A stretch of DNA of 64,000 nucleotides, from contig JANQQR010000011.1 in assembly GCA_028289195.1 (NCBI GenBank), positions 1 through 64,000 of the forward strand, written 5' to 3'. The stretch's first letter is position 1. Each line of letters starts with the position of its first letter. Position numbers and translations under genes: made by a program. The stretch is from Phycisphaerales bacterium. GTDB lineage: Bacteria > Planctomycetota > Phycisphaerae > Phycisphaerales > UBA1924. This document shows positions 40,048-48,011 of the stretch, piece by piece. Under the pieces are notes generated by a model, which was given only the letters and a program-made list of their open reading frames with translations, had not been told where the DNA came from and did no database searches.

Positions 40048-40455
40048 ATGCCCACCTTCCTCCTCAAGACCGAGCCCGAGGACTACTCCTTCGACGACCT
40101 CAAGCGCGACAAGAGCACCGTCTGGGACGGCGTCTCATCCAACCCCGCCCTCCTCCAGATCCGCAGGATCGCCAGGGGCGACGAGGCCTTCATCTACCAC
40201 ACCGGCAAGGAGCGCCGCATCGTCGGCCTCGCCAAGATCACAAGCGATCCCTACCCAGATCCCGAAAGAGATGAAGACAAGCTCCTCGTCTTCGACATCA
40301 AGCACCTCAAGCCCGCCGCCACGCCCGTCACCCTCGCCGAGATCAAGGCCGACAAGCGCTTCGCCGACTTCGCGCTGGTCAGGCAGGGGCGCCTCAGCGT
40401 CATGGAGGTCCCGGCGAAGATCGACAAGGCCCTGCGAACGATGGCGGGCCTCTAG
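40048..40455 (+). CDS. EVE domain-containing protein
   Basis: 135 residues, a single EVE (PUA-like) domain: FLLKTEPEDYSFDDLKRD, STVWDGVSSNPALLQIRRI, GDEAFIYHTGKERRIVGLA, VFDIKHLKP. The fold reads modified bases; eukaryotic THYN1 and bacterial relatives bind DNA or RNA containing modified cytosine or tRNA modifications. Length and motif order are normal. It lies 38 nt after the small membrane-protein gene but has its own -10 box. No restriction or modification gene is adjacent, so a DNA-defence link is not supported here. Confidence 0.93.
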   Translation: MPTFLLKTEPEDYSFDDLKRDKSTVWDGVSSNPALLQIRRIARGDEAFIYHTGKERRIVGLAKITSDPYPDPERDEDKLLVFDIKHLKPAATPVTLAEIKADKRFADFALVRQGRLSVMEVPAKIDKALRTMAGL

Positions 40456-40521
40456 CGGTACACCCCTCGAAAGCCCCAGAGACACCTCCCGCCAAGCCAT
40501 TCGCCAGCGAAGAGACCAACG

Positions 40522-41184
40522 ATGACCACCCACACCCGCCCCGCACTCCTCACCGCCTCGGCCCTGCTCGCCATCCCGCTGGCCCTCGCGTCATGCGCCG
40601 GGCGCGCCACGCCCGAGCCGGACAGCGGCCCCGTGCGCCCCGCGGCCCCGGTCGCCGACACCGAGAGCGCCAAGGGCGTGTGGGTCCCCAGCGCCCGCGC
40701 GAGCTTCGCGACCATCGACGACAGCGCGTTGTTCACCCTCGCCCACTCGACCACGTCCGACCTCATCGTCATCGAGAACTACACCACCGACCCCGACCGG
40801 CGCCGCCACATGGCGCGCCACACGTGGATCCTCGAGATCCCCAGCTCCGCAAGCCTGGGCACACCCGTCGACCTCGAAGCCGAGGGCTCCCGCGCGTTCC
40901 TCATGGAAGAGGTCCCCGGCGAGACCACCAACCTCACCGACGTGCGCGGCTCGATGTTCTTCCAGCAGCGCGGCGCCGACGAGGTCGTCGCCGTCGTCAA
41001 CCTCGCATCCGTCGCCGGCGCACCCGGCCCGGGCGAGACCTCGGTCGCGGGCGCCGAGCTGTCGCGCCGCTTCGTTCTCCCGAGGCGCGCCCCCTACACG
41101 CCCCAGCCCATGCAGCCCGGCCTCGACGACGTCCCGACCCCCGAAGAGCGCAAGGGCGGCTTCCTCGATCGCAAGGACCGCTAG
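40522..41184 (+). CDS. Lipoprotein of unknown function
   Basis: 220 residues. Lipoprotein signal with lipobox LALASC (Cys25), a Pro-rich linker, then a beta-rich domain (SARASFATIDDSALFTLAH, LIVIENYTTDP, HTWILEIPSS, FLMEEVPGETTNL). A Pro/Arg-rich tail ends PEERKGGFLDRKDR. No motif identifies the domain. It is transcribed towards the convergent HD-GYP gene, with only 6 nt between them. Confidence 0.8.
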   Translation: MTTHTRPALLTASALLAIPLALASCAGRATPEPDSGPVRPAAPVADTESAKGVWVPSARASFATIDDSALFTLAHSTTSDLIVIENYTTDPDRRRHMARHTWILEIPSSASLGTPVDLEAEGSRAFLMEEVPGETTNLTDVRGSMFFQQRGADEVVAVVNLASVAGAPGPGETSVAGAELSRRFVLPRRAPYTPQPMQPGLDDVPTPEERKGGFLDRKDR

Positions 41185-41190
41185 CCCGCC

Positions 41191-41934
41191 CTACGAAGGC
41201 CGCGCCGGCCACGACTCGTGCGACATCAGCTCGCCCAGCCCCCGCGCCGGCGCCTCGTCGTTGAAATAGTGCAGGATCCACTGCAGCGCGCCCTCGCGAT
41301 ACAGCTGCGCAAAGGCCCCGACCGCTTCTCCCCAGTAGCGCGTGCCTACACCGCGCTCGAGTTCCTCCAGCGCCCGCTCCGCCGCCCCCTCGCCCACCTC
41401 GCGCCGGTACGGGCGCACGCTCGTGAGCGCATCAAACGTGTCGATCACCGCGAAGTAGCGCGCACCCAGCGGGATGTCCTCGCCCTTGAGCCCGTCGGGG
41501 TAGCCCAGCCCGTCCCAGCGCTCGTGGTGATGGCGCACCAGGTTCAGCGCCACCTGATCGTCGACGCCCATCTCCCGCAGCATCTCGTGCCCGTGCGCCG
41601 AGTGCGTCTTGATGATCCCGAACTCCTCGTCCGTCAGCTTCCCCGGCTTCTGCAGGATCGCGTCCGGGATGCGCAGCTTCCCGATGTCGTGCAGCGCCGC
41701 CGCCGTGCTGATGCGCTCCACGCGCGCTCGGTCGATCCCGAAGCACTCCGACAGCGCCCGGGCGTACAGCACAACGCGCCACGTGTGCGACGCCGTGCTG
41801 GAGTCCTTCAGCTCGATCGCCTTCACCCACGGCAGCGCCTCGGCGAGCGACACCTGCGCCCCCATCGGCTGCTGGTCCCGCGCGCGCTCGCCGCGCTGCT
41901 CGAGGCTCTCGTTGGGCCCGGTCTCGGCGCTCAT
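41191..41934 (-). CDS. HD-GYP domain protein
   Basis: 247 residues. HD-GYP phosphohydrolase core: N-terminal metal His50 in SSTASHTWRV, His82-Asp83 in ALHDIGKLRIP, THSAHGHEML, then HHHERWDGLGYPDGLKG with the GYP motif intact, and DTFDALTSVRPYR. Family members degrade cyclic di-GMP to GMP or pGpG. The N-terminal 30 residues are unstructured and no sensory domain is fused. ATG 41934 overlaps the stop of the SpoIIE-phosphatase gene by 4 nt, so the two are co-translated. Activity is likely since all ligands are present. Confidence 0.93.
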   Translation of the reverse strand: MSAETGPNESLEQRGERARDQQPMGAQVSLAEALPWVKAIELKDSSTASHTWRVVLYARALSECFGIDRARVERISTAAALHDIGKLRIPDAILQKPGKLTDEEFGIIKTHSAHGHEMLREMGVDDQVALNLVRHHHERWDGLGYPDGLKGEDIPLGARYFAVIDTFDALTSVRPYRREVGEGAAERALEELERGVGTRYWGEAVGAFAQLYREGALQWILHYFNDEAPARGLGELMSHESWPARPS

Positions 41935-43079
41935 GCGCCCACCCTCACCAGCAGCAGCGACTCATCGTCCGCCTGCGCATCGGTCCCCGAATGAGCGCGC
42001 ACCGACTCACCGATGCGCGCCGCGACCTCGCGCAGTTCCGACGCCCCGTGCTCCGAGATCACCCGCTCCAGGCGCTCGAGCCCGAACATGTCGCCCTCAC
42101 GGTCCATCGCCTCGATGAACCCGTCGGTGTACAGCACCAGCAGGTCGCCCGGGCCCGCCTCGACCCGCTGCTCGTCGTAGCCCTCGATGGGAGTCACTCC
42201 CAAGGGGAGCGAGTCGTTGTCCACGCGCTCGACGCGCCCGTCGCCGGCGCGACGGACCATCACCGGAAGGTGCCCCGCCAGCGAGCACCGCACCTCGCCC
42301 TCGCCCGGGTTCAGGCGCAGGCACGCCAGCGTGCAGAACATCTCGCCGCTCGTCACGGCGCACAGCGTGGTGTTCAGGTCCGCGAGCACCTCTCCGAGCG
42401 GAGCCGCGCGCAGCAGGCGCATGCGCAGCGCGCTCTTGACCATGCCCATCACCACGCCGGCCTTCACCCCGTGCCCGCTCACATCCGCGAGGTACAGATC
42501 GACCGCGCCGCCCCCGCCCTCGACGATGTCGATCAGGTCGCCGCCCATCTCGCTCGAGGCGCTGCTCATCCCCAGCACCCGCACGCCCCCGATCTCGCGA
42601 TCGATCTCCGGAACGAGCGTGCGATGGATCTCGCCGGCGAGGTCGATCTCGGCCTGCAGACGCAGGCGCTTGGCGCCCTCCAGGCTGATGTACACCGAGA
42701 ACAGCACGTAGCTGCCGATCATCAGCAGCACGTAGAGCAGCATGCCCATGTTCGGCGCGGCCGTCTCGATCGCAAGCGCCCGCGGGAACCCCACCGCCCA
42801 CGACCACCCATAGAACATCGAGGCGAGCACCGCGGGGATGAACCAGCGCGGGTGCAGCGTCCCGCCCATCGACCACAGGATGCCCACGACGGCGCCGATC
42901 CCGATCCAGTACGCCGTCTTCCACAGCGGGCGGTCCTGCGCAAGACTCGAGCCGATCAGCACGCCGACCGGCCCGAAGAGCATGCCGACTCCGCCGTAGA
43001 ACAGCAGCGCTGCGCGCAGGCCCGAACCGTGGAACACGTTCCTGGGTCTGCCCCCGGGCTTTCGCGCGGCCCCGCTCAT
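41931..43079 (-). CDS. Membrane SpoIIE-type PP2C phosphatase
   Basis: 382 residues. N-terminal membrane region of about four helices (AALLFYGGVGMLFGPVGVLIG, AYWIGIGAVVGILWS, WFIPAVLASMFYGWSW, GMLLYVLLMIGSYVLFSVYI). A short coiled linker (GAKRLRLQAEIDLAGEIHRTL) and a PP2C/SpoIIE phosphatase domain follow, with metal-binding Asp in EMGGDLIDI and LYLADVSGHGVKAG, then LCAVTSGEMFCTL, CSLAGHLPVMV and LVLYTDGFIEAM. Such RsbU/SpoIIE proteins dephosphorylate anti-anti-sigma factors. ATG 43079 is preferred (TACACT 7 nt upstream); a GTG at 43190 would add 37 residues. No STAS or anti-sigma gene is in the window. Confidence 0.92.
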   Translation of the reverse strand: MSGAARKPGGRPRNVFHGSGLRAALLFYGGVGMLFGPVGVLIGSSLAQDRPLWKTAYWIGIGAVVGILWSMGGTLHPRWFIPAVLASMFYGWSWAVGFPRALAIETAAPNMGMLLYVLLMIGSYVLFSVYISLEGAKRLRLQAEIDLAGEIHRTLVPEIDREIGGVRVLGMSSASSEMGGDLIDIVEGGGGAVDLYLADVSGHGVKAGVVMGMVKSALRMRLLRAAPLGEVLADLNTTLCAVTSGEMFCTLACLRLNPGEGEVRCSLAGHLPVMVRRAGDGRVERVDNDSLPLGVTPIEGYDEQRVEAGPGDLLVLYTDGFIEAMDREGDMFGLERLERVISEHGASELREVAARIGESVRAHSGTDAQADDESLLLVRVGA

Positions 43080-43086
43080 CGCGCTC

Positions 43087-43092
43087 AGTGTA
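43087..43092 (-). promoter_or_regulatory. -10 box of the leaderless SpoIIE-phosphatase gene
   Basis: TACACT on the minus strand, 7 nt before ATG 43079. Confidence 0.45.
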
Positions 43093-43270
43093 GGGGAACC
43101 CAAGAGGGGCGATGCCGCCTCCGGCGCCGCCGAGCACGGTTCAGAATCGGATCTAATCACCGGCATTCGCAGCGCCTCGCCTTTACTCACCTCGGGTTCC
43201 GGGGCATGCTTTGCCTGGCCATGTCTCGGCCCACCACATCGGGCACCGGGACGCGCCTGGGAGGTTTGCC

Positions 43271-44422
43271 ATGATCCGTTCCGCGCTCGTTTGTCTCTGT
43301 GTGCTCGGCGCTGCTGTCTCGATGGCCGATGCCGGCCCGCTCAACCCGCCGGCCGGACCGATCGATACAACGGGCCGATTCGGGCCGCGCATCGAACTCA
43401 ACCAGCAGAACACGCCCGGCGACGCCGACAGCGTGTTCAAGATCCTCCAGCCCGGCTCCTACTACCTCTCGGCCGAGCTGGTCGGCCAGCCCGGGAAGCA
43501 CGGCATCGAGATCGTGTCGTCCAACGTCGTGCTCGATCTGTGCGGCTTCAGGCTCGTCGGCGGCACCGGCGCGCTGACCGGCGTCCTGTGCGCGAGCACA
43601 TCGTCGAACATCACCATCAAGAACGGCATGCTCTTCTCATGGAACACCGGCGTCGCCGCCTCGCAGCCCATCAACGAGCTGCGGGCCGTCGATCTCCAGA
43701 TCGGTGCGACCGAAGCCTGGGGCATCGACCTGAGCTCCGCCGAGGGCGCGCGGATCGACCGGTGCTACGCCTCGTTCGCCGGCCTGATCGACACGACCGC
43801 GGGCGGTATCAAAGCCGGGGACAACGCACAGGTCATCGAGTGCGCCGCGCGGAACTGCCCCGTTGCGTTCGACGGCGGCAACGGCTCCATCTTCGACCGC
43901 TGCGTCTCGGGAGAGTGCGCCGAGGGCATCAGGGCGGGCGAGCGCAGCCTCGTCACCGGGTGCGTCTTCGACGGAGCCGGCAACACGCTGATGGGGAGCA
44001 TCGGGGTCTTCGCCGACTTCGGAACGCGCGTCGAAGGGAGCATCGTTCGCTTCTTCGAGACGGGCATCGTCGCGCGGGACCTCGCGGTCGTCGAGGGCTG
44101 CAGCGTCGCCAGTTGCAGCACCGGCATCGTCGCCTGGCGCCAGACCGTGATCCGCAACAACAACGTCTCCAACTACGCCTCCGACGGGTTCGGGATCGAC
44201 ACGATCGGAGCCACCCAGTTCGCCCGCATCGACAGCAATCACTGCACACGGGGCGGAACCGGGGTCCGGGTCCAGGGCAATCTCAACTTCATCGTCCGCA
44301 ACACGACGGGATTCAACTCCGTAGCGGATTACGACATCGCCGCGGCCAACCGCGTCGGCCCGATCGTCGTCGATCCGTCAGCCCCCGCCGCGAACGCCTG
44401 GTCGAACTTCATCCCGCTCTAG
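43271..44422 (+). CDS. Secreted right-handed beta-helix protein, shorter paralogue
   Basis: 383 residues. Signal peptide (1-21, LVCLCVLGAAVSMADA). The cap PPAGPIDTTGRFGPRIELN then LQPGSYYLSAELVGQPGKHGIE matches the cap of the 22897 protein. A beta-helix region follows with repeating turns (NVVLDLCGFRLVGG, ARIDRCYASFAGL, TGIVARDLAVVEGCSV, VIRNNNVSNY, ARIDSNHC). GGGAGG 6 nt before ATG 43271. There are no EF-hand or sorting tails; it ends ANAWSNFIPL. Likely extracellular carbohydrate-binding or structural, as for many beta-helix proteins, but no active site can be named. Confidence 0.85.
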   Translation: MIRSALVCLCVLGAAVSMADAGPLNPPAGPIDTTGRFGPRIELNQQNTPGDADSVFKILQPGSYYLSAELVGQPGKHGIEIVSSNVVLDLCGFRLVGGTGALTGVLCASTSSNITIKNGMLFSWNTGVAASQPINELRAVDLQIGATEAWGIDLSSAEGARIDRCYASFAGLIDTTAGGIKAGDNAQVIECAARNCPVAFDGGNGSIFDRCVSGECAEGIRAGERSLVTGCVFDGAGNTLMGSIGVFADFGTRVEGSIVRFFETGIVARDLAVVEGCSVASCSTGIVAWRQTVIRNNNVSNYASDGFGIDTIGATQFARIDSNHCTRGGTGVRVQGNLNFIVRNTTGFNSVADYDIAAANRVGPIVVDPSAPAANAWSNFIPL

Positions 44423-44646
44423 GCCGCCGATCCGCTCCGCGACATCCACGGCACGCCGGCCCGCCCCGCGGGCTTTGGTTCGTTCCCGCCGGTGGTGCTC
44501 ATCGGAGGGAACCCCGAGACGCGATCCTCCGCTCCCATGCGCAGATTCGTGACAGCCCGGGCCCGGTCGAGCATCCATGGTCCGGTCCGGGCGTACGACA
44601 CCCCCGGGTCCCGGCGCTGCCGGACTCGATTCAGAGGAGGATCCCC

Positions 44647-45978
44647 ATGCACCCCAGGCGTTGCGCACCGTTCCTTGCTGTCGTCTTCTGCGTCGCGAGC
44701 GCCCTGGGCGCACCCGGCGACCTCGCCGACGCGCAGACCGCCCGCGATGTCGTCACCTCGCTCTCTCAGCGGATGAACGAGCTCTACGTCTTCCCCCAGA
44801 CCGCCGCGAGCCTCGGCGCATACCTCGAAGGGCGCCTGGAAGACGGGGCGTACGAGAACATCGAGCTCGCGGCGCTCGCCGAGCGCCTCACCGAGGACGT
44901 CCGTGAGATCACCAACGACCGGCACTGCGGCGTGCAGTACAACCCCGCGATGTACGAGCGTCTCACCGCGATCGAGGCATCGGGCCGGGACCCCGGCGAG
45001 GCCGGGCCCGGCCAAGAGCAGCGCCGCGCGATGGCGGCGCGCAACTACGCCTTCCGCAAGCTCGAGATCCTCAGCGGCAACATCGGCTACATGGACCTCC
45101 GTGGGTTCACGCCGCCAGAGTTCGGCGCCGAGACCGCCGCCGCGGCCATGGCGTTCCTGGCCAACACCGACGCAATCATCATCGACCTGCGCCAGAACGG
45201 CGGCGGGGACCCGGCCATGGTCCAGTTCCTCTGCTCGTACTTCTTCCCCGCCGGGCGCCCCGTGCACCTCAACAGTCTCTACTTCCGCCCGGACGATTCC
45301 ACCACGCAGTTCTGGACGCTGCCCCACGTGCCCGGCCAGCGCATGCCCGACACACCGCTCTTCCTGTTGACGAGCTCCTACTCGTTCTCCGGCGCAGAGG
45401 AGTTCGCCTACAACATGCAGACACAGGGGCGCGCCACGCTCATCGGCGAGACGACCGGCGGCGGCGCCAACCCCGGCGGCACCCGACCGATCGCCGAGGG
45501 ATTCGTCGCGTTCATCCCCGTGGGGCGCGCCATCAACCCGGTGACCGAACAGAACTGGGAAGGCGTCGGTGTCACGCCCGACATCCAGTGCGCCGCCGAC
45601 GAGGCGCTCGACCGGGCGCACCTGCTCGCGATGGATCGAATCGCCGAGAACCCCGTCTCACCCCGGCACGCCCGGGCGCTCGAGTGGCAGTCGTCGATGC
45701 TCCGCGCCCGCCTCGATCCGGTCGACGTCGATCCGTCGCTGCTCAAGCGCTACGCGGGCGCGTACGGCGAGCGCCAGGTGGTCTACGAGGATGGCAGGCT
45801 GCTCTACAGCAGGGGCGGCGGCGCCCGGCGCCCGCTCGTGGCGCTCGACGACTCCACCTTCATGATCGAGGGCGTCGACTTCTTCAAGATGCGCTTCGTC
45901 GAAGAGGGGGGCGAGATCGCGCACATCGAGGGGATGTACGACGACGGACGCACCGACCGGTCGCAGCGCACCGACTGA
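44647..45978 (+). CDS. S41-family peptidase, secreted
   Basis: 443 residues. Signal peptide 1-21 (LAVVFCVASALGA). The N-terminal helical domain is typical of the IRBP/tail-specific protease group and no PDZ domain is present. The protease core has NIGYMDLRGF, IIIDLRQNGGGDPAMV, and the nucleophile Ser248 in SSYSFSGAEEFAY, then TLIGETTGGGANPGGT. Members cleave C-terminal regions of proteins; catalysis in this subgroup uses Ser with other residues than the classical Ser-Lys dyad. The last 110 residues (LLKRYAGAYGERQVVYEDG) form a beta-rich C-terminal domain seen in other S41 proteins of this kind. AGGAGG directly upstream of ATCCCC supports ATG 44647. Confidence 0.92.
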   Translation: MHPRRCAPFLAVVFCVASALGAPGDLADAQTARDVVTSLSQRMNELYVFPQTAASLGAYLEGRLEDGAYENIELAALAERLTEDVREITNDRHCGVQYNPAMYERLTAIEASGRDPGEAGPGQEQRRAMAARNYAFRKLEILSGNIGYMDLRGFTPPEFGAETAAAAMAFLANTDAIIIDLRQNGGGDPAMVQFLCSYFFPAGRPVHLNSLYFRPDDSTTQFWTLPHVPGQRMPDTPLFLLTSSYSFSGAEEFAYNMQTQGRATLIGETTGGGANPGGTRPIAEGFVAFIPVGRAINPVTEQNWEGVGVTPDIQCAADEALDRAHLLAMDRIAENPVSPRHARALEWQSSMLRARLDPVDVDPSLLKRYAGAYGERQVVYEDGRLLYSRGGGARRPLVALDDSTFMIEGVDFFKMRFVEEGGEIAHIEGMYDDGRTDRSQRTD

Positions 45979-45997
45979 TCGGCGCGACAGTCCGGTC

Positions 45998-46489
45998 TCA
46001 GTCGCGCGGGCGCTGCGTCTCGCGGGCGTCGGAGATGAGGTGGCTCACGATCCGCCACTCGTCGTCCTCCAACCGGAACACACGCAGGTGCGTGATCTCC
46101 CGCGTGGGCATCTCAGAGCCGTCGGGCATGCGCTGGCCGGTCCGCTCGCGCCGCGTCCGGACCAGGGCGACATCGTCTCGGATGAACCGGACATCCACGC
46201 TCCGATCGGCGCTGACCCCCGCCATCACGAAGTCGAGCGCGAACACCTCGGCGAGATACTCGCGGATCGCCTCGCGACCCACACGATGGAACCCGAACGC
46301 GTTGGTGAAATCGGCATCATCGCTGTACCCCGCAGCCGCCAGCGACGCGTCCTCCACGCGCCACCCCTGGTTCCAATCGTCGAGCACGCCGCTGATGGCG
46401 GCGCGATCGGCATCGGACCCGGGCGCCGAAGCACATCCCGTCAGCGCTCCCGCGCCGCACAGGGCCAGCAGAACGATGTGCCTATTCAT
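45998..46489 (-). CDS. SnoaL/NTF2-like lipoprotein (DUF4440 type)
   Basis: 163 residues. Lipoprotein signal with lipobox ALTGC (Cys18), then an NTF2-like cone fold: AISGVLDDWNQGWRVEDASLAAAGYS, DADFTNAFG, GREAIREYLAEVFAL, VRFIRDDVALVRT and HLRVFRLEDDEWRIVSHL. This is the DUF4440/SnoaL-like pattern. Such domains bind small hydrophobic ligands or act as isomerases. ATG 46489 lies 7 nt after a TATGTT -10 box, so it is apparently leaderless. It is a single gene between S41 peptidase (convergent) and lipA. Confidence 0.85.
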   Translation of the reverse strand: MNRHIVLLALCGAGALTGCASAPGSDADRAAISGVLDDWNQGWRVEDASLAAAGYSDDADFTNAFGFHRVGREAIREYLAEVFALDFVMAGVSADRSVDVRFIRDDVALVRTRRERTGQRMPDGSEMPTREITHLRVFRLEDDEWRIVSHLISDARETQRPRD

Positions 46490-46496
46490 GCGCCCG

Positions 46497-46502
46497 AACA
46501 TA
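46497..46502 (-). promoter_or_regulatory. -10 box of the leaderless SnoaL-like gene
   Basis: TATGTT on the minus strand, 7 nt before ATG 46489. Confidence 0.4.
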
Positions 46503-46532
46503 CCGCCGGGGGGAGGCCGGTCAACAGGCGCT

Positions 46533-47636
46533 TCAGGCCCGCGAGTCGTCGATGAGCTTCTCGACCGCCTCCACGCTTGCCCTGGCCCGGGCGTCGCCCG
46601 CCAGCGCCTCGGCCTGCATGTCGGCGTGATAGCTCGAGCGCACCATCGGGCCGCTCTCGACCACCTTGAACCCCCGCTCGAGCCCCGCCTCGCGAAACAT
46701 CTCGAACGTGTCCGGGTGCACCCACCGGTCGATCGGAAGATGGTTCGGTGTCGGCTGCAGGTACTGCCCGATCGTCAGGATGTCGGTGTCGGCGTTCCCG
46801 CGCACCTCGTCCATCAGCGCCAGCACCTCGTCGTCCTTCTCGCCGATGCCCACCATGATGCCCGTCTTGGTCACCAGGCCCGCGTCCTTGCACCGACGCA
46901 GCAGCTCGACCGAGCGATCGAACTTCGCGCTCGGGCGCACCGCTGGGTACATCCGCTTCACCGTCTCGAGGTTGTGGTTCAGAATCTCGGGGCGCGCATC
47001 GATCACCTTCTGCAGCGCATCGGCATCGCCCTCGAAGTCGGGGATCAGCACCTCGACGCTCAGATCCGGGCACAGCTCGTGCGAGCGCCGGATCGTCTCG
47101 GCCCAGATGCCCGCGCCGCCGTCGGGCAGCTCGTCGCGATTCACGCTCGTGATCACGATGTGGCGCAGCCCGCCGCCCTCGGTCATCAGCTTGAGCGCCT
47201 CGGCCGTCCGCCGCGGCTCGTCGAGATCCACCTCTGCGGGACGCCCGGTCTTCACGTTGCAGAACCCGCAGGCCCGGGTGCACGTGTCGCCCAGGATCAT
47301 GATCGTCGCGACACCCCGGGCCCAGCACTCGCCCATGTTCGGGCAGCCCGCTTCCTCGCAGACGGTGTGGAGCCGGTGCTCGCCGAGGATCCCCTTGAGC
47401 TGCTGGTACCCGGGGCCGCCCGGGAGCTTGGCCCGGAGCCACTTGGGCTTCCGCTTGGGCGCCAGCGTCTGGACCGCCTCCGGCCCGTTATTCAGGACCA
47501 TCGAGCCCAGGCTCAGCAGAGGCTTGTCGATGCGGCGCATCGGATCGCCGCCCGCGGGGCGGGGATGGCGCTCCAGCCCGCGCTTCGACTGCGCGGGTCG
47601 GGTTTGGGGTTGCTCAGCCATGTCAGAGGGGGTCAT
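46533..47636 (-). CDS. lipA: Lipoyl synthase
   Basis: 367 residues. Radical-SAM lipoyl synthase that inserts two sulfurs into protein-bound octanoyl groups. The auxiliary Fe-S cluster motif is [12 protein letters not shown], the radical-SAM cluster motif is CTRACGFC, and the family blocks [52 protein letters not shown] and [19 protein letters not shown] are all present. The conserved C-terminal Ser is in [11 protein letters not shown] 50-residue basic/Pro-rich N-terminal extension precedes the core. ATG 47636 follows TATACT by 8 nt and is apparently leaderless. lipB and lipoylated dehydrogenase genes are not adjacent. Confidence 0.97.
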   Translation of the reverse strand: MTPSDMAEQPQTRPAQSKRGLERHPRPAGGDPMRRIDKPLLSLGSMVLNNGPEAVQTLAPKRKPKWLRAKLPGGPGYQQLKGILGEHRLHTVCEEAGCPNMGECWARGVATIMILGDTCTRACGFCNVKTGRPAEVDLDEPRRTAEALKLMTEGGGLRHIVITSVNRDELPDGGAGIWAETIRRSHELCPDLSVEVLIPDFEGDADALQKVIDARPEILNHNLETVKRMYPAVRPSAKFDRSVELLRRCKDAGLVTKTGIMVGIGEKDDEVLALMDEVRGNADTDILTIGQYLQPTPNHLPIDRWVHPDTFEMFREAGLERGFKVVESGPMVRSSYHADMQAEALAGDARARASVEAVEKLIDDSRA

Positions 47637-47644
47637 CGAACCGG

Positions 47645-47650
47645 AGTATA
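47645..47650 (-). promoter_or_regulatory. -10 box of leaderless lipA
   Basis: TATACT on the minus strand, 8 nt before ATG 47636. Confidence 0.55.
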
Positions 47651-47812
47651 GACCCGCCAAAGCCGGATTCCGCGATCGGCGGGTATCCGGACGCGGGCCC
47701 GCCGGCACGTCCAGGCGCCTTTCCCGGACGCTCGGCTGAACCTCCTGCATTGCCTTGTCGATACAGCAGTTGGGCGAACCGACCGACTCCCCGTCGGCGT
47801 ATGAGCCCTACG

Positions 47813-47840
47813 TTGACACGCGCATGCGCGCTGGTACGGT
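47813..47840 (+). promoter_or_regulatory. EPS/exosortase operon promoter with two palindromes
   Basis: Consensus TTGACA (47813-47818), 16-nt spacer, TACGGT (47835-47840). A perfect 12-bp palindrome CGCGCATGCGCG fills 47819-47830 of the spacer, and GGTAC-G-GTACC (47833-47843) overlaps the -10. Both are in position to act as operators. The leader to GTG 48012 is about 165 nt. Confidence 0.7.
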
Positions 47841-47967
47841 ACCCCGCCGCGCGGGTCCTCAGGGGCTCTCCGGCGTGTCCGCTCAAAGCCGCGAGCCCAT
47901 CTCGCCGATGCCTCGCTGGTGGAGAATCCGTCCCCGGGCCCTCGGCACGGAGACGCAGGGCAACCGT

Positions 47968-47986
47968 CCCACGCACCGGGCGTGGG
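47968..47986 (+). promoter_or_regulatory. Leader hairpin upstream of the EPS operon
   Basis: CCCACGC-ACCGG-GCGTGGG, perfect 7-bp stem, ends 13 nt before the GAGGAG ribosome site (48000-48005). It could modulate access to the first start codon. No known riboswitch consensus fits the rest of the leader. Confidence 0.5.
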
Positions 47987-48011
47987 AGTGGGGCGAGTTG
48001 AGGAGTCGGCA

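Noticed and set aside
47841-48011. Cyclic-di-GMP (GEMM) riboswitch in the EPS leader, suggested by GCAGGGCAACC and TCAAAGCC
   Set aside because: The two motifs occur in the reverse order to the GEMM consensus and the connecting helices do not form. A covariance-model search would be decisive.
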